From the NCBI GenBank assembly GCA_019915015.1, contig JAHBBC010000059.1, positions 1 through 64,000 of the forward strand: a stretch of 64,000 nucleotides of DNA, in the 5' to 3' direction. Shown one piece after another: positions 23,199 to 32,393 of the stretch (position 1 is the stretch's first letter; every line of letters begins with the position of its first letter). Source of the DNA: Auriscalpium vulgare (lineage: Eukaryota > Basidiomycota > Agaricomycetes > Russulales > Auriscalpiaceae). A program made the translations under genes and the position numbers. The notes below the pieces were generated by a model, which made no database searches, was not told where the DNA came from, and saw nothing but the letters and a program-made list of their open reading frames with translations.

Positions 23199-25162
23199 GA
23201 AAGAAGCTCAGTCCAAAAACGCGAAATGAAAACAGAACCACGATCCGAAATGATAGAATCGGGAAGGCCATGGTAGCGGAAGATCCTGTCGAGGAACAAC
23301 CAGGCCAACCCAGGCGCGTCGATCGTCTCGTTACAAGGAACGAAATGCGCGTAGCGCGTGAGACGATCGCACACGACCCAAATAGAATCGAAGCCATGAG
23401 AAAGAGGAAGCTTTACGATGAAGTCCATGGTGATTGCCTTCCACGGGCGTGAAGGAATGTCGAGCGGCTTGAGAAGCCCATACGGTTTGTGACGCGGCGT
23501 CTTGATACGCGCACAAGTATCGCATGCTTCAACGTAGCGACGCACGAAGGTCTGCATGCCGGGCCAGGAATAGTCTCGAGAGACCAACCCAAGCGTGCGA
23601 GTACGACCAGGGTGTCCTGTGGATGGAAGATCATGACGCGAGTGAAGAATGTCAGCACGTAGTGGTCGAGGGACAAAGAGTTTTCCTTTGTGGAACACAA
23701 GTCCACCCTCGGACGTGAAGTCCGAGTTGCCATGAACGAGCGCTTCGCGCCATTCGACATCTTCTCGAAACGCGTCTTTGAAGCGCTCGAGAAGCGTTGA
23801 ACTGTCGATGGAGAGAGTGGTGAGGGCGCTGAGCGTCGTAGAGCTCGATGATGATGAAACCTGTGAAGGAAAAAGATGTTCTGTGTGTTTAGCAGTGAGT
23901 ATCGTCCGGTTCTGCACCAGGAGGGTGTCATCCCCCTTTTTAGGGACGAAGTCAGCTCGTCGCGATGGAGGATCCGCAACGTTCGACGATCCGGGACCCC
24001 AGGTCAACCGGAAGTCAAAATCAGACAGAAACATAGCCCAACGCGCCTGACGGCGGTTGAGAACCTTCGAGGACATGAAGTACTCGAGGTTCTTGTGATC
24101 AGAGATGACAGAAATAGGAAACGGCGAACCGAGTAGCCACGCCCGCATATCGCGAAACGAATCGACAATAGCGAGTAGTTCCTTGTCGTGGATCTCGTAA
24201 TTGATTTCCGCCGGTGCAAGCTTGCGCGAGTAGTAGGCGATCGGATGAAGTTGACCTTCGTCGTCCGGCTGTTGACAGACGCCAGAGATGGCGAAGTCGG
24301 ACGCGTCGGTGCTGAGCGTGCACGGCGCGAGCGGATTATAGTGGCGTAGCACTGGGTAGGACGTGAACGCACGCTTGAGGCGTTCGAATGCGTCGCGCGT
24401 AGCATCTGAAAATTCAAAGACGATGTTCTTCTTGGTCAGTGCGACAAGCGGAGTGGTGATGCGAGCATAACCGTCAACGAAACGACGGTAGAAGTTAGCA
24501 AAACCAAGGAAAGACTGAAGTTCCTTCACCGAACTGGGCACGGGCCAGTCGGTAATCGTCGCGAGCTTCTTGGGGTTCATCTTGACGCCTTCAGCGCCGA
24601 CGATGTAGCCCAGATACTCCACCTCTGCCTTGTCCCACTCGCATTTCGCGGGGTTAACGCAGAGATGAGCGTCGCGAAGACGATCGAGAACGAGCGCAAC
24701 GTGTTTGTCGTGCTCTTCTTGAGTTCTCGAGAAGATGAGTATGTCGTCGAGGTAGACGACACATACGATGTCGAGTAAGTCTCGTAGGACGTCCTGGATA
24801 AATGCCTGGAAAGACGCGGGTGCGTTAGTTAAACCATACGGCACGACGAGGTGCTCGAATAGTCCGAGGGGCGTGCGGAAAGCGGTCTTCCACTCGTCAC
24901 CCTCCTTGATACGCAAATGAGAGTAAGCTGAAACGAGATCGATGAGCGTGAATACTTTGCAGCCCTGTACACGATCGAGCAGGTCGTGCACAAGCGGAAC
25001 TGGGTAGCGGTTCTTCTTCGTGATCGCGTTGAGTCCGCGATAGTCGACGCAGAGGCGAAGGTTGCCCGTCTTCTTGCGGATGAATAGGACGGGTGCGCCA
25101 GCAGAGGATGTCGAGCTACGGATGTGCCCGCGCTCGAGATTGGTGTTGACGTACTCGGCTAG
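23141..25162 (-). CDS. Retrotransposon pol: reverse transcriptase, RNase H, integrase N-terminus and core
   Basis: The open frame covers reverse transcriptase with LRLCVDYRGLNAIT, FTLIDLVSAYSHLRI and the catalytic VVYLDDILIFS; the RNase H linker and core with TLSTDASDFAISGV; then integrase. The integrase zinc finger is HSRHDLPSTGHPGRTRT with CDTC downstream, and the catalytic core has MDFIVKLP and IISDRGSVFIS, supplying the two aspartates. The frame runs out at 23141 just past FWTELLS; the conserved continuation is one base away (see 22092-23198). Upstream it is cut from the protease-linker frame by the 38-bp tandem duplication at 25163-25238. Catalytic residues of reverse transcriptase, RNase H and the first two of integrase are intact. 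Confidence 0.92.
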   Translation of the reverse strand, partial: LAEYVNTNLERGHIRSSTSSAGAPVLFIRKKTGNLRLCVDYRGLNAITKKNRYPVPLVHDLLDRVQGCKVFTLIDLVSAYSHLRIKEGDEWKTAFRTPLGLFEHLVVPYGLTNAPASFQAFIQDVLRDLLDIVCVVYLDDILIFSRTQEEHDKHVALVLDRLRDAHLCVNPAKCEWDKAEVEYLGYIVGAEGVKMNPKKLATITDWPVPSSVKELQSFLGFANFYRRFVDGYARITTPLVALTKKNIVFEFSDATRDAFERLKRAFTSYPVLRHYNPLAPCTLSTDASDFAISGVCQQPDDEGQLHPIAYYSRKLAPAEINYEIHDKELLAIVDSFRDMRAWLLGSPFPISVISDHKNLEYFMSSKVLNRRQARWAMFLSDFDFRLTWGPGSSNVADPPSRRADFVPKKGDDTLLVQNRTILTAKHTEHLFPSQVSSSSSSTTLSALTTLSIDSSTLLERFKDAFREDVEWREALVHGNSDFTSEGGLVFHKGKLFVPRPLRADILHSRHDLPSTGHPGRTRTLGLVSRDYSWPGMQTFVRRYVEACDTCARIKTPRHKPYGLLKPLDIPSRPWKAITMDFIVKLPLSHGFDSIWVVCDRLTRYAHFVPCNETIDAPGLAWLFLDRIFRYHGLPDSIISDRGSVFISRFWTELLSCSRLSLGRRRRITRRLTV

Positions 25163-25238
25163 CGCTTCGCGTTCTTGAGGCGTGAGGCGGTATAGTGGAC
25201 CGCTTCGCGTTCTTGAGGCGTGAGGCGGTATAGTGGAC
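25163..25238. repeat. Perfect 38-bp tandem duplication inside pol
   Basis: 25163-25200 and 25201-25238 are identical (CGCTTCGCGTTCTTGAGGCG...). The unit encodes YRLTPQEREA in both copies. Because 38 is not a multiple of three, the duplication throws the linker before reverse transcriptase out of frame; removing one copy joins PPFGPLYRLTPQEREA to LAEYVNTNLERGHI in one frame. Confidence 0.9.
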
Positions 25239-25845
25239 CGAATGGTGGATCTTTCCCCTCCTCGAGCTCGATGTCGACATCGAACGAACGATGCGCTGGG
25301 AGTTTGTCGAACTCGGAAGAGGAAAAGACGGTCGATGCCCACGGCATGTACTTGGCCGGGATATGCTGCGCGAGGTCGTCACCAGACGCAGCGGGTGGAG
25401 GGTCGGCATCGAGGTCGTCAAGAGGTGAGGATGTCGAACTGGTCGCCGAAATGAATGCGGGCGAACCAGTGGGGAGGAAACGAATGAGGCAGACATCATG
25501 CGGTTGCGCACGCGCGGCCTTAGCGAATTTGCGAGGTGAAATGGTGCGAATGTTGGGCGCAGGTGTGAGCGAGGGAGTAGAGCGACCGGAGCCATTCCAC
25601 TGAACGAGGGACGAGAGTAGCGAGGGTCGAGGAGTCGAAGGACTTGGCGAGGATGCGCGATCCTGCCGTGGTGATGCATCGGGTGTCGGGCGGATTGTTG
25701 TTGAAGCGAACGCAGTCGCGCCAGTTAGACCGAAGCCTATGCCGACGGATGTAGTCGAGTTGAGCGAAGGACGAGTGAGTCGGGCGCGAGACCGGAGCCT
25801 CTCGCAGAGATGGTGACTGGGTGTGTTCGAGCAAGTCCGCAACAA
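25239..25845 (-). CDS. Retrotransposon pol, linker between protease and reverse transcriptase
   Basis: Frame one base away from the protease frame. Its C-terminal part has PWASTVFSSSEFDKLPAHRS and FDVDIELEEGKDPPFGPLYR, the usual lead-in to reverse transcriptase in this group (destruction of the substrate-free linker, the acidic stretch, then the proline-rich GPLY). The upstream junction with the protease frame is somewhere between 25739 and 25845, where the two frames overlap without a stop. Confidence 0.7.
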
Positions 25846-26384
25846 TCGAGGGTGAGGTTGGAATCAACCCAATCGATGTTGGGATTGTGGCGTTGGAGCC
25901 AATCGAGACCTAAAATGACAGGATAGCCGACTGCGACAACAGCCAGCGCTATAAATTCAGAGTGAGCTCCCACCGAAAGGTTAGTGACTACATCCTGGGT
26001 GATCAGGCCAGAAGCAATCGGGCGATCGTCAACCGCCATGATGGGAACCGGAACGTCCTTGAGACGTCGCGAAAGAGAATGACGCGTCGCAAAGCGCTCC
26101 GAAATGCACGACGTCGTTGCGCCGCTGTCCACGAGCGCGTACGTGTGCAGAGGAGAACGGTTAGGAAAAGAGAGTGTGACAGACACAAAGAAATGGTCTG
26201 GTGAGTTAAGCATGGGCGCGGATGAAGCGAATATGAAGGACGGGTTAGAACGATACGCAGGCATGAACGTGTTGTCCGTTGCACGAACATGCGTGGGCTC
26301 CGGCGTGAAAGCCGTTGCTGAGAGACGTGTCCCATCGTCAGCCGGATGCCCTGGGACGTGGGAGCAGCCGGCTAGGCTTTTCCC
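25737..26384 (-). CDS. Retrotransposon pol, aspartic protease (-1 frame relative to gag)
   Basis: Open in the -1 frame from the slippery site at 26378-26384 down to a TAG at 25737-25739. The retropepsin active site is YALVDSGATTSCI and the second signature is VILGLDWLQRHNPNIDW. There is no need for its own start codon: ribosomes shifting at GGGAAAA would enter this frame as GKSLAGCSHVPGHP. An ATG at 26264 also exists. A frame break later in the segment disconnects it from the reverse transcriptase. Confidence 0.85.
   Translation of the reverse strand, partial: GKSLAGCSHVPGHPADDGTRLSATAFTPEPTHVRATDNTFMPAYRSNPSFIFASSAPMLNSPDHFFVSVTLSFPNRSPLHTYALVDSGATTSCISERFATRHSLSRRLKDVPVPIMAVDDRPIASGLITQDVVTNLSVGAHSEFIALAVVAVGYPVILGLDWLQRHNPNIDWVDSNLTLDCCGLARTHPVTISARGSGLAPDSLVLRSTRLHPSA
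26329..26384 (-). promoter_or_regulatory. Predicted -1 ribosomal frameshift signal: G GGA AAA heptamer plus H-type pseudoknot
   Basis: On the coding (minus) strand the gag frame reads TCG GGA AAA GCC TAG. GGGAAAA (26384-26378) is a canonical X XXY YYZ slippery heptamer two codons before the gag stop, and pol is open in exactly the -1 frame. After a 4-nt spacer come AGCCGG (26373-26368), then GTCCCA (26357-26352), CCGGCT (26345-26340) and TGGGAC (26334-26329). The first pairs with the third, the second with the fourth: two interleaved 6-bp stems, the topology of an H-type pseudoknot. This is visible in sequence; function is inferred. Confidence 0.65.
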
Positions 26385-27529
26385 GACGACGAGGACGCAG
26401 GAGCGCGCGAGGCAAAGTTCTTCTTCGCGCGCTCGGACATGTTAGGGCAGTTCGAAATGACATGATTACCTTGCCCGCAGTAGATGCACAGACCGTCGCG
26501 GCGGCGACGATCCTTCTCGGTTTGTGTGAGAGGGGCGCGGACCTTGGTCGCGTCGATCTCCATGGGTACAACCGACGAGTGCGAGGCGGGTGGTGCGGTC
26601 TGCGTCGTCGACGAGGACGCCTGACCGGAACGCGGAGTTGAAGGCTGTTGCTTAGCCTTGCCCTTGTCCTTGTCGTTAAAGGACGATTTGGTGCGATTCT
26701 TCTCGATGTTACGCTTGTGCACGCGGTTATCGAGCTCGGTCGCTTTCGCGACGTACCTGTCAAACTCAGTAGGAACAACAGGAACAGAGACGAAAAGGTC
26801 TTTGACTTCTTCCTTCAGACCCTCATAGAACTTCTGGATCTTCGTCGCTTCGGAGAAGTCAACGTAGACCAGTAGCTCTCGGAAACGAGACGCGTAGCTC
26901 GAGCACGAGCCAGTCTGCTTGAGTGCTTCGATCTTGCGTAGAGCCGTTCCGACGACGTCGCTGTCGCCGAAATTCTCTCGGAAATCGATGATGAGGTCGC
27001 GGAAGTCGTAGAGCAATTCCTCGTTGCTCTTCTTGATAGCCGTGAACCAGCTCTTGGCGGAGCCGTCGGCGAGGTACGACTGCAAATACAAAGCCCTGTG
27101 ATAGTCAGTAGGGAGCGAGGCACGAGACAGCTCGACGGCCGCCTCGATCTCGTCAATGAACGGTTCGACGTCAGTCGCTTTACCCGTGAACACGCGTGGT
27201 TCCTTGAATCGAGCGACGCCACGAGGGACGTCGTCGAAATCGCGAGTACGGGTGGATTGCGCAGCCGCTGCAGGCTGCGGGGCGCTGTGAATACGTTCCG
27301 TAAGGGCCTCAAGAGCGGCGCCGATACGTCGCTGATTGTCGTCAGCGTATTGTACCTGTCGGCTGACGCCCTTGAGTGTCTCCAGCATCGCACTGAAGTC
27401 CTGCCAGGTCGGATTACTCGGAGGTACCTGTGGAGCAGTTTCAGCTGTCTCTTGAGCGGGTACCTGGTCCTGGGAGATGTTCCCAGTGGTGCTGGGCCAG
27501 GGATTTTCGTCGTAGCCTGCTGCGGACAT
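26372..27529 (-). CDS. Retrotransposon gag (capsid and nucleocapsid)
   Basis: A 385-residue open frame from ATG 27529-27527 to TAG 26374-26372. The middle holds a retrotransposon-gag capsid block: FTGKATDVEPFIDEIE, YLQSYLADGSAKSWF, FRENFGDSD and FREL. The C-terminus carries a CCHC zinc knuckle, CIYCGQGNHVISNC, of nucleocapsid type, preceded by a basic stretch. The start lies about 107 nt downstream of the 5' LTR. The frame is intact, in contrast to pol. Confidence 0.92.
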   Translation of the reverse strand: MSAAGYDENPWPSTTGNISQDQVPAQETAETAPQVPPSNPTWQDFSAMLETLKGVSRQVQYADDNQRRIGAALEALTERIHSAPQPAAAAQSTRTRDFDDVPRGVARFKEPRVFTGKATDVEPFIDEIEAAVELSRASLPTDYHRALYLQSYLADGSAKSWFTAIKKSNEELLYDFRDLIIDFRENFGDSDVVGTALRKIEALKQTGSCSSYASRFRELLVYVDFSEATKIQKFYEGLKEEVKDLFVSVPVVPTEFDRYVAKATELDNRVHKRNIEKNRTKSSFNDKDKGKAKQQPSTPRSGQASSSTTQTAPPASHSSVVPMEIDATKVRAPLTQTEKDRRRRDGLCIYCGQGNHVISNCPNMSERAKKNFASRAPASSSSGKA

Positions 27530-27624
27530 ATTAGCAGAAATGTATGAGAGAAATAGGGGCTAGTGTCGAGTGTTGAGATGTCGAGAAGAAGTTAAGAAGC
27601 AAAGGTAGGGTTTCGAGTGGGGTG

Positions 27625-27634
27625 GTCGAGTCAA
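27625..27634 (-). other. Candidate self-priming primer-binding site
   Basis: Two bases after the 5' LTR the coding strand reads TTGACTCGAC. It is complementary over all ten bases to GTCGAGTCAA inside the LTR (minus strand of 27701-27710). No TGG-starting sequence complementary to a tRNA 3' end is visible at this place. Tf1/sushi elements prime reverse transcription with the 5' end of their own RNA in exactly this arrangement. Confidence 0.6.
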
Positions 27635-27636
27635 AC

Positions 27637-27909
27637 TGTAACGGGCCGAGTGTGAGAAGCAGAGGAGGTTCGCGAACAGAGCGGGTGCTCGTTGCTGGCG
27701 TTGACTCGACAAGGAGAAGTACATGAGCGAGAGGCGACTATGAGCGAGCCACGAACCAAACACACGTAAACATAAGAGTCTGCCGAGTCAAGTAAGTACG
27801 AGGCGAATAGAGAACGAGTCTGTTGGATACACAACACGCGCACGATGAGAACGAGTCCGTGAACGTACGTAGAATGTCCGTTGGTAAGTAAGTGACCATG
27901 CCCATGACA
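27637..27909 (-). repeat. 5' LTR (right on the map)
   Basis: 273-bp repeat, partner of 21782-22054. It should hold the element's promoter on the minus strand; if self-priming is right, transcription starts at about 27710, giving roughly 74 nt of R-U5. Confidence 0.95.
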
Positions 27910-27914
27910 CGCCC
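27910..27914. repeat. Target-site duplication, right copy (CGCCC)
   Basis: Matches 21777-21781. Removing the element plus one copy rejoins host sequence as ...CCAAGCGCCC|CTCTACTTGG.... Confidence 0.9.
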
Positions 27915-30062
27915 CTCTACTTGGATAGTCTCCGAGGCCAGCAGGGAGAAGACAAGAGTAGTCTTTCTAGTACTGTAGGCACTGTATCCGTTTGCTTTGG
28001 CCTCTTATTCTGAAAGATAATGTGGCCGTTCTGATCGTTATGAATTGGGCTCCATATACTATGTCTGGTATGTACTCAGCAGGCGTGCGGTGGTCTGCCT
28101 GACCGGCGTCCGCCGCGCCGCTGTCGCTATCCAATTGGCCTGCGTGCCCGCGCCGATGACGAGATCTTTCGAAGGCCTTCGCGGTGCCGCGCTGTCAGAG
28201 CATGCATGCCTTCAGCGCGCGCAGCGAGGCCGGCTGGTGGGAACACATCACCTACATCTGATCGGGCGGACGCGCCCGATGTCGCGGGCCAGGGCAGATC
28301 CATCCAGCTTCACGGTTCCCCGCGCGCGCCGTATGCGCATAAGGGGATGGGCGGGAAGTCGAAGCGCGGGGCGTTAGGGGGCTGCTGCGTGCACGCGCTC
28401 GGTGGCAGATCTTCAGTGTTCACGCGTTAGAGTCGGCGACGTGGACGTGGGTGGGATCGATCTGAGCGGCCGGACGCCGTGCCCCTTGGAGCTTGACGCC
28501 GTGTAGCGTAAGTGCGGGCCAGGGTGAACGAGAGCGCGCTGAACGCGGTGATTACTAGTGAATCTCCTTTCAGACAGAACAAATAGAGTGAGCAGCAGTA
28601 AAGATCGCGACTTTCAAGCGGTTGCGTGCCCCCTGTATACTCGCTCGGGGCGACGTCGCGCTCGGCTGCCTGGAGAATGCATACAAATGGTTGAATAGAA
28701 GTTGAACGGCGTTTTTGGGAGTCCGCGAGCGCGGAAACTTGATCGGGATCGAGATGCTTGAGGCTTGAGCTGACCGCCGAAATTGGCGCGGGGTCGAGAT
28801 GAGGGATGGGGATGCCTGTATATGCGACGAGGGTGCGCTCAGCAGACGATCATGATATGACATACGTATGTGGTCTTGTGTCGCACGGCAGGGGCACAAT
28901 GGCAGGAGGCTGGTAGGCGTCAGGATGCGCAGCCTTGTCGTCGCACCAGTCAGCTTGGCTTGAATTGTAGGAAATCAGCAGTGATCACGCTGAAATAGCT
29001 CGGTGAAAACATAACTTACATGAACGGTGCACATCCCGGGCCTACGACGCCTGTGACTCTGAGTTCGGAGAAACGCGCTCCGACGAAGCTGGGTGCCACA
29101 TGCCCAACTTTCCCCATGCCCAACGCCACGCCCCGACCTCTCTCCGAATAAGATGGATTGGGATGCATTCATTGTATGTGCTATTCTCCGGAGAAGAAGA
29201 ACATACCTGTCAAGTATCTCCCTCCGAGAAGATTCCTCGCTTCTTTCATTTGACTGTATACAGTTGACGCAGGAAGGGAAGTCGCTCGTAGCTTCACGCG
29301 ATGTGTTGCTGCGGAAGGACTGCTTAGTCCAAATATTGCGACCAATGATGACGGACGTATTCGAGGCACAGACTCTGAATTCCGTTAGTACGCACATGGT
29401 GCCTCCCACACTGTGCCAAGGGCGTTCCTCCCGGCAGTGGAACTTCTGCGGCGCAATTGGGCAACCAAGTTGAGAGTCAGAAGCAGTTCAACCTGCCGAG
29501 AGCGAGGTTGACGAGGAACAAGGTGGCGCGGAGACACAGTGGTCAAAGACTTGACGGATCTCGAGAGCTGAGACGACACACAGCCGGCCGGTTGCAGCGA
29601 GAACAAGCGGCGACGAGGAGGGTCTGCAGGACAGCATGACTGTCGATATCTTGAAGCAATGGCAGGCATACAAGCGTACCGTGCGGTGTGTCATGTGTTG
29701 CGACCGTTGCGACCGAAGTTTGAACCGCTCAAGCTATGAGAACATGATGGTTCGACTCAGAAGCGCACAAGCATGAGCTCTTCGGCTCAGAATTTGGGCG
29801 CCATGAAAGAGAGGTCCTGAGTGCACAAAGACGGTGAGCCATAAGTAGCCGTCCTTGTCATATTGATAAGATCGAGGGATATCCCAAGCATCCCATCCAT
29901 AGAGAAGGCATGTACCGCACAGGACGGGAGTCAACGACAACGTGGACTGCATATCATGAGTAGCGACACTCGCCTTTGTCATGCCATTAATGGCGTGGCT
30001 GATGCTATAGTACCGCTTTGGCCTTTGCAGGGCCGTTTGTTCAATCCACACATCCACACACC
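27915..30062. other. Long intergenic stretch
   Basis: About 2.1 kb between the retrotransposon and the RAI1 gene. Short frames on both strands have no recognisable domain or exon chain. I see no RNA gene or further transposon. Confidence 0.5.
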
Positions 30063-31678
30063 ATGTCCTCGCGAAAGCGCTCTATAGCTGAAGTGCTTGA
30101 CAATACCCAACAGGAAGGGCCCCGTCACACCCGTGCTCGACGATCGACCTCGTCGACACATAACGATACTGGGCCGGAGTCTCCAATCGCGCTTTCATAC
30201 ACACCCACCACGCAGGCCGCTTCACGCGCGGTTCCATTCCAGCAGCCAGCCCCGCTGCTTACCTTCTCTTATGACAATTCCCACACGCTCGAGTTCACGA
30301 ACGCGGCCATGCGCTACTACGTCGAGCCTCCTCCGCGCGCCGAACTCTCATATGGGTATGAGCGCTGGGTGCGCCGTCCAGACGAGCGGGGACGCTTGGA
30401 CAGTCTTCTCCGCGCGTATTCGAAGGTGCGGACGCAAGGTGTCGTTGGCGCGGCCGGCGCAGAGATCGGAGTGGTCAGCTGGCGCGGTGTCATGACGAAG
30501 TGAGTCCTCATGGTGCCGCCATTGTGCGTGAACGGGAATCTAACATTGAATGTCCTTTGTGAGGGAGAATATTGACTGCGCCCTACGAGAATCGGGATGG
30601 GTGGGAAATGAATATCATGCTGTGTGACGGGACTTTATACTTCGAGGAGCACCTCACGGAGGCGAGGCTGCAGGAAAAGTGAGCACCCGTCGTCGATCCA
30701 GACCAGGGATGCACATTGACTTGGCTCAGGAACAACATGCCACCGCATCAGAGGACGCAGACCTACTATGGATACTCCTTCGAATCGTGGTGCACGGCGT
30801 CCAAGCCACGCGCGGTGCCTGGCTGGCACGGCGATGTCAATACGAATGTGCAGTGGTGCAGCGTTGTCAAGACAAAACTGGGAGCTACGCGCCTGGTCAT
30901 TGGCGGGGAAGTAGATTGTGTCAGAGGTGAGTCGATCCTCGCGCGCATTTCGCTATGCCTGTATCAAAATACTGTTATGCAGACCGATATGACGGCCGGA
31001 ATGATACAATGGTCGAGCTCAAGACCTCTATGAACATCCGTGGACCCCAGGATGAGCAACGGTTCGAAAAGTGAGCTCTGGTTTTACGCAGACAATGCGC
31101 AGCATCCTCACGCTTCGGGCAGAAAGCTTCTGAAGTTTTATTTCCAATCCTTCCTTCTTGGCGTGCCGGTATGCTGCCACCGCACCAATGTATTATACAC
31201 GCGTAGCTCACGAGGCTTGCAGGAAATCATTGTAGGTTTTCGCACGCCAAAAGGCCAGCTGACGACGCTGCAGTCCTTCAAAACGATGCAAATCCCGCGC
31301 ATGATCCGCGGCAAGCCCGATTCATGGGACCCGCAGATATGCCTTCTGTGGGGTGACGAGTTCGTTACTTGGCTGCGCCAGACCCTCGCTTCTTGGGCTG
31401 GGAGCGGTGGTCCGGAGCGCGTGTGGCGTGTCAAGTTTGCACCTGGCGTCGGTGTTGAGATCGCGATGCTGAACGATGCGGAAACCAAGGACGTCGGCGG
31501 CGGCGAAGAGAGGGTGGGATTTTTGCCTTCGTGGTATTGGAAAGAGATATATCAGAGGGGGGAGGATGATGTGAAGTCGGATGCCGGCAGCGCTTCTGCT
31601 GGCACTGGTGATGGACTTTCTTCAGCCAATACTCGACTACCAGCCTCAGGCTCGCTCCCTACAGGGTGGCAAATATGA
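30063..31678 (+). CDS. RAI1: Rai1/DXO-family RNA decapping nuclease
   Basis: Rai1 removes incomplete or non-canonical caps from RNA and stabilises the nuclear exonuclease Rat1. The first exon is 30063-30498, the second 30568-30675, and further small exons lead to a last exon ending at 31678; all junctions I checked keep frame, for example LQEK|NNMPPHQRTQTYYGYSFESWCT. Family motifs appear in order: ILTAPYENRDGWEMNIM; YGYSFESWCT, with the conserved glutamate; RLVIGGEVDCV; TMVELKTSM, with the metal-binding E-x-K; and KLLKFYFQSFLLGVP followed by IIVGFRTPKGQL. Together these supply the metal-binding acidic residues and lysine of the DXO active site. The N-terminal 60 residues are basic and low-complexity, consistent with nuclear targeting. 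The C-terminal tail is acidic and Ser-rich. Confidence 0.9.
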
Positions 31679-32393
31679 TACTCGCCTTGTTTGTGAGTCC
31701 AGCTCGCGACACACGGTTGAGGCGCGAGTCGATCAGCCTGCAAAGCACAGCCTCATGGAAACATAGTACAGAACATGCAAGAACAGAAAGTCGTACGAAC
31801 AGTCGTAGATCGCCGGCCTGGTCGATGGCGGCAACCGCCGTTTGCCGGGTATTAGGATGCCCAGATGCACCGGGGAGAGGGTACGAACTACGAAGGATCG
31901 CCCGGCTGACAATGGTTCTGGGCAAAGCCACGACATCCGGGCAAGCGACTGCACTGGAAGAGACAACCGATACAGTCAGAGATCAAAGAACACGGCTGTT
32001 ACATATCATTGGCGGTCTGTTCAAGTTGGCAGCGCATTTTGAGATGAGACTGCGTATGAGGGAAAAAAAAAAAGAAAACAACAGGATTCTTCGCCAAGCA
32101 TTATGTAAAAGGAGACAGTCATTGGGGAAAGTTGTTCGAACGCAGAGACACTACGGTGACTCTGACTGACACTGACTCAGGCCCACGGGAGGAGTTGGCG
32201 AGCCGGTCAGTGGCCGCCCGCATTCCGTCGATGGGCCGTGGGAGCGGCCCGGCCGGCCGACCGGCAGCGGCGTGACATCGGGAACGCGCTTCATAACGCG
32301 CCGTGTGACAATCTGCTACGCGCAACTCGCTGTCTGCCCGCGCATCGTCTCCCCTCTCTAACACCACCGCGACTGTCATACGAATCAGCTAGG
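31679..32393. other. Intergenic stretch
   Basis: Between two plus-strand genes; includes an A-rich run at about 32063-32078. No gene seen. Confidence 0.55.

Larger units (their letters stand above)
21782..27909 (-). mobile_element. Ty3/gypsy LTR retrotransposon, chromodomain type (Tf1/sushi-like)
   Basis: A 6128-bp element on the minus strand. Both LTRs are 273 bp, run TG...CA, differ at one base that I noticed (CGAGAAC against CGCGAAC) and are flanked by the direct repeat CGCCC at 21777-21781 and 27910-27914. Internal order in the coding sense: primer-binding site, gag, protease, reverse transcriptase, RNase H, integrase, chromodomain, polypurine tract. That order, with integrase after RNase H, defines Ty3/gypsy; the C-terminal chromodomain defines chromoviruses. 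Coding frames are broken at three places: about 25739-25845 (one base), a 38-bp tandem duplication at 25163-25238, and about 23198 (one base). The near-identical LTRs say the insertion is recent, so the breaks are either very young or errors. Confidence 0.95.

Noticed and set aside
29734..30057. 107-codon minus-strand frame with a tryptophan-rich segment
   Set aside because: No family match that I recognise and no exon chain; it overlaps the probable promoter of RAI1.
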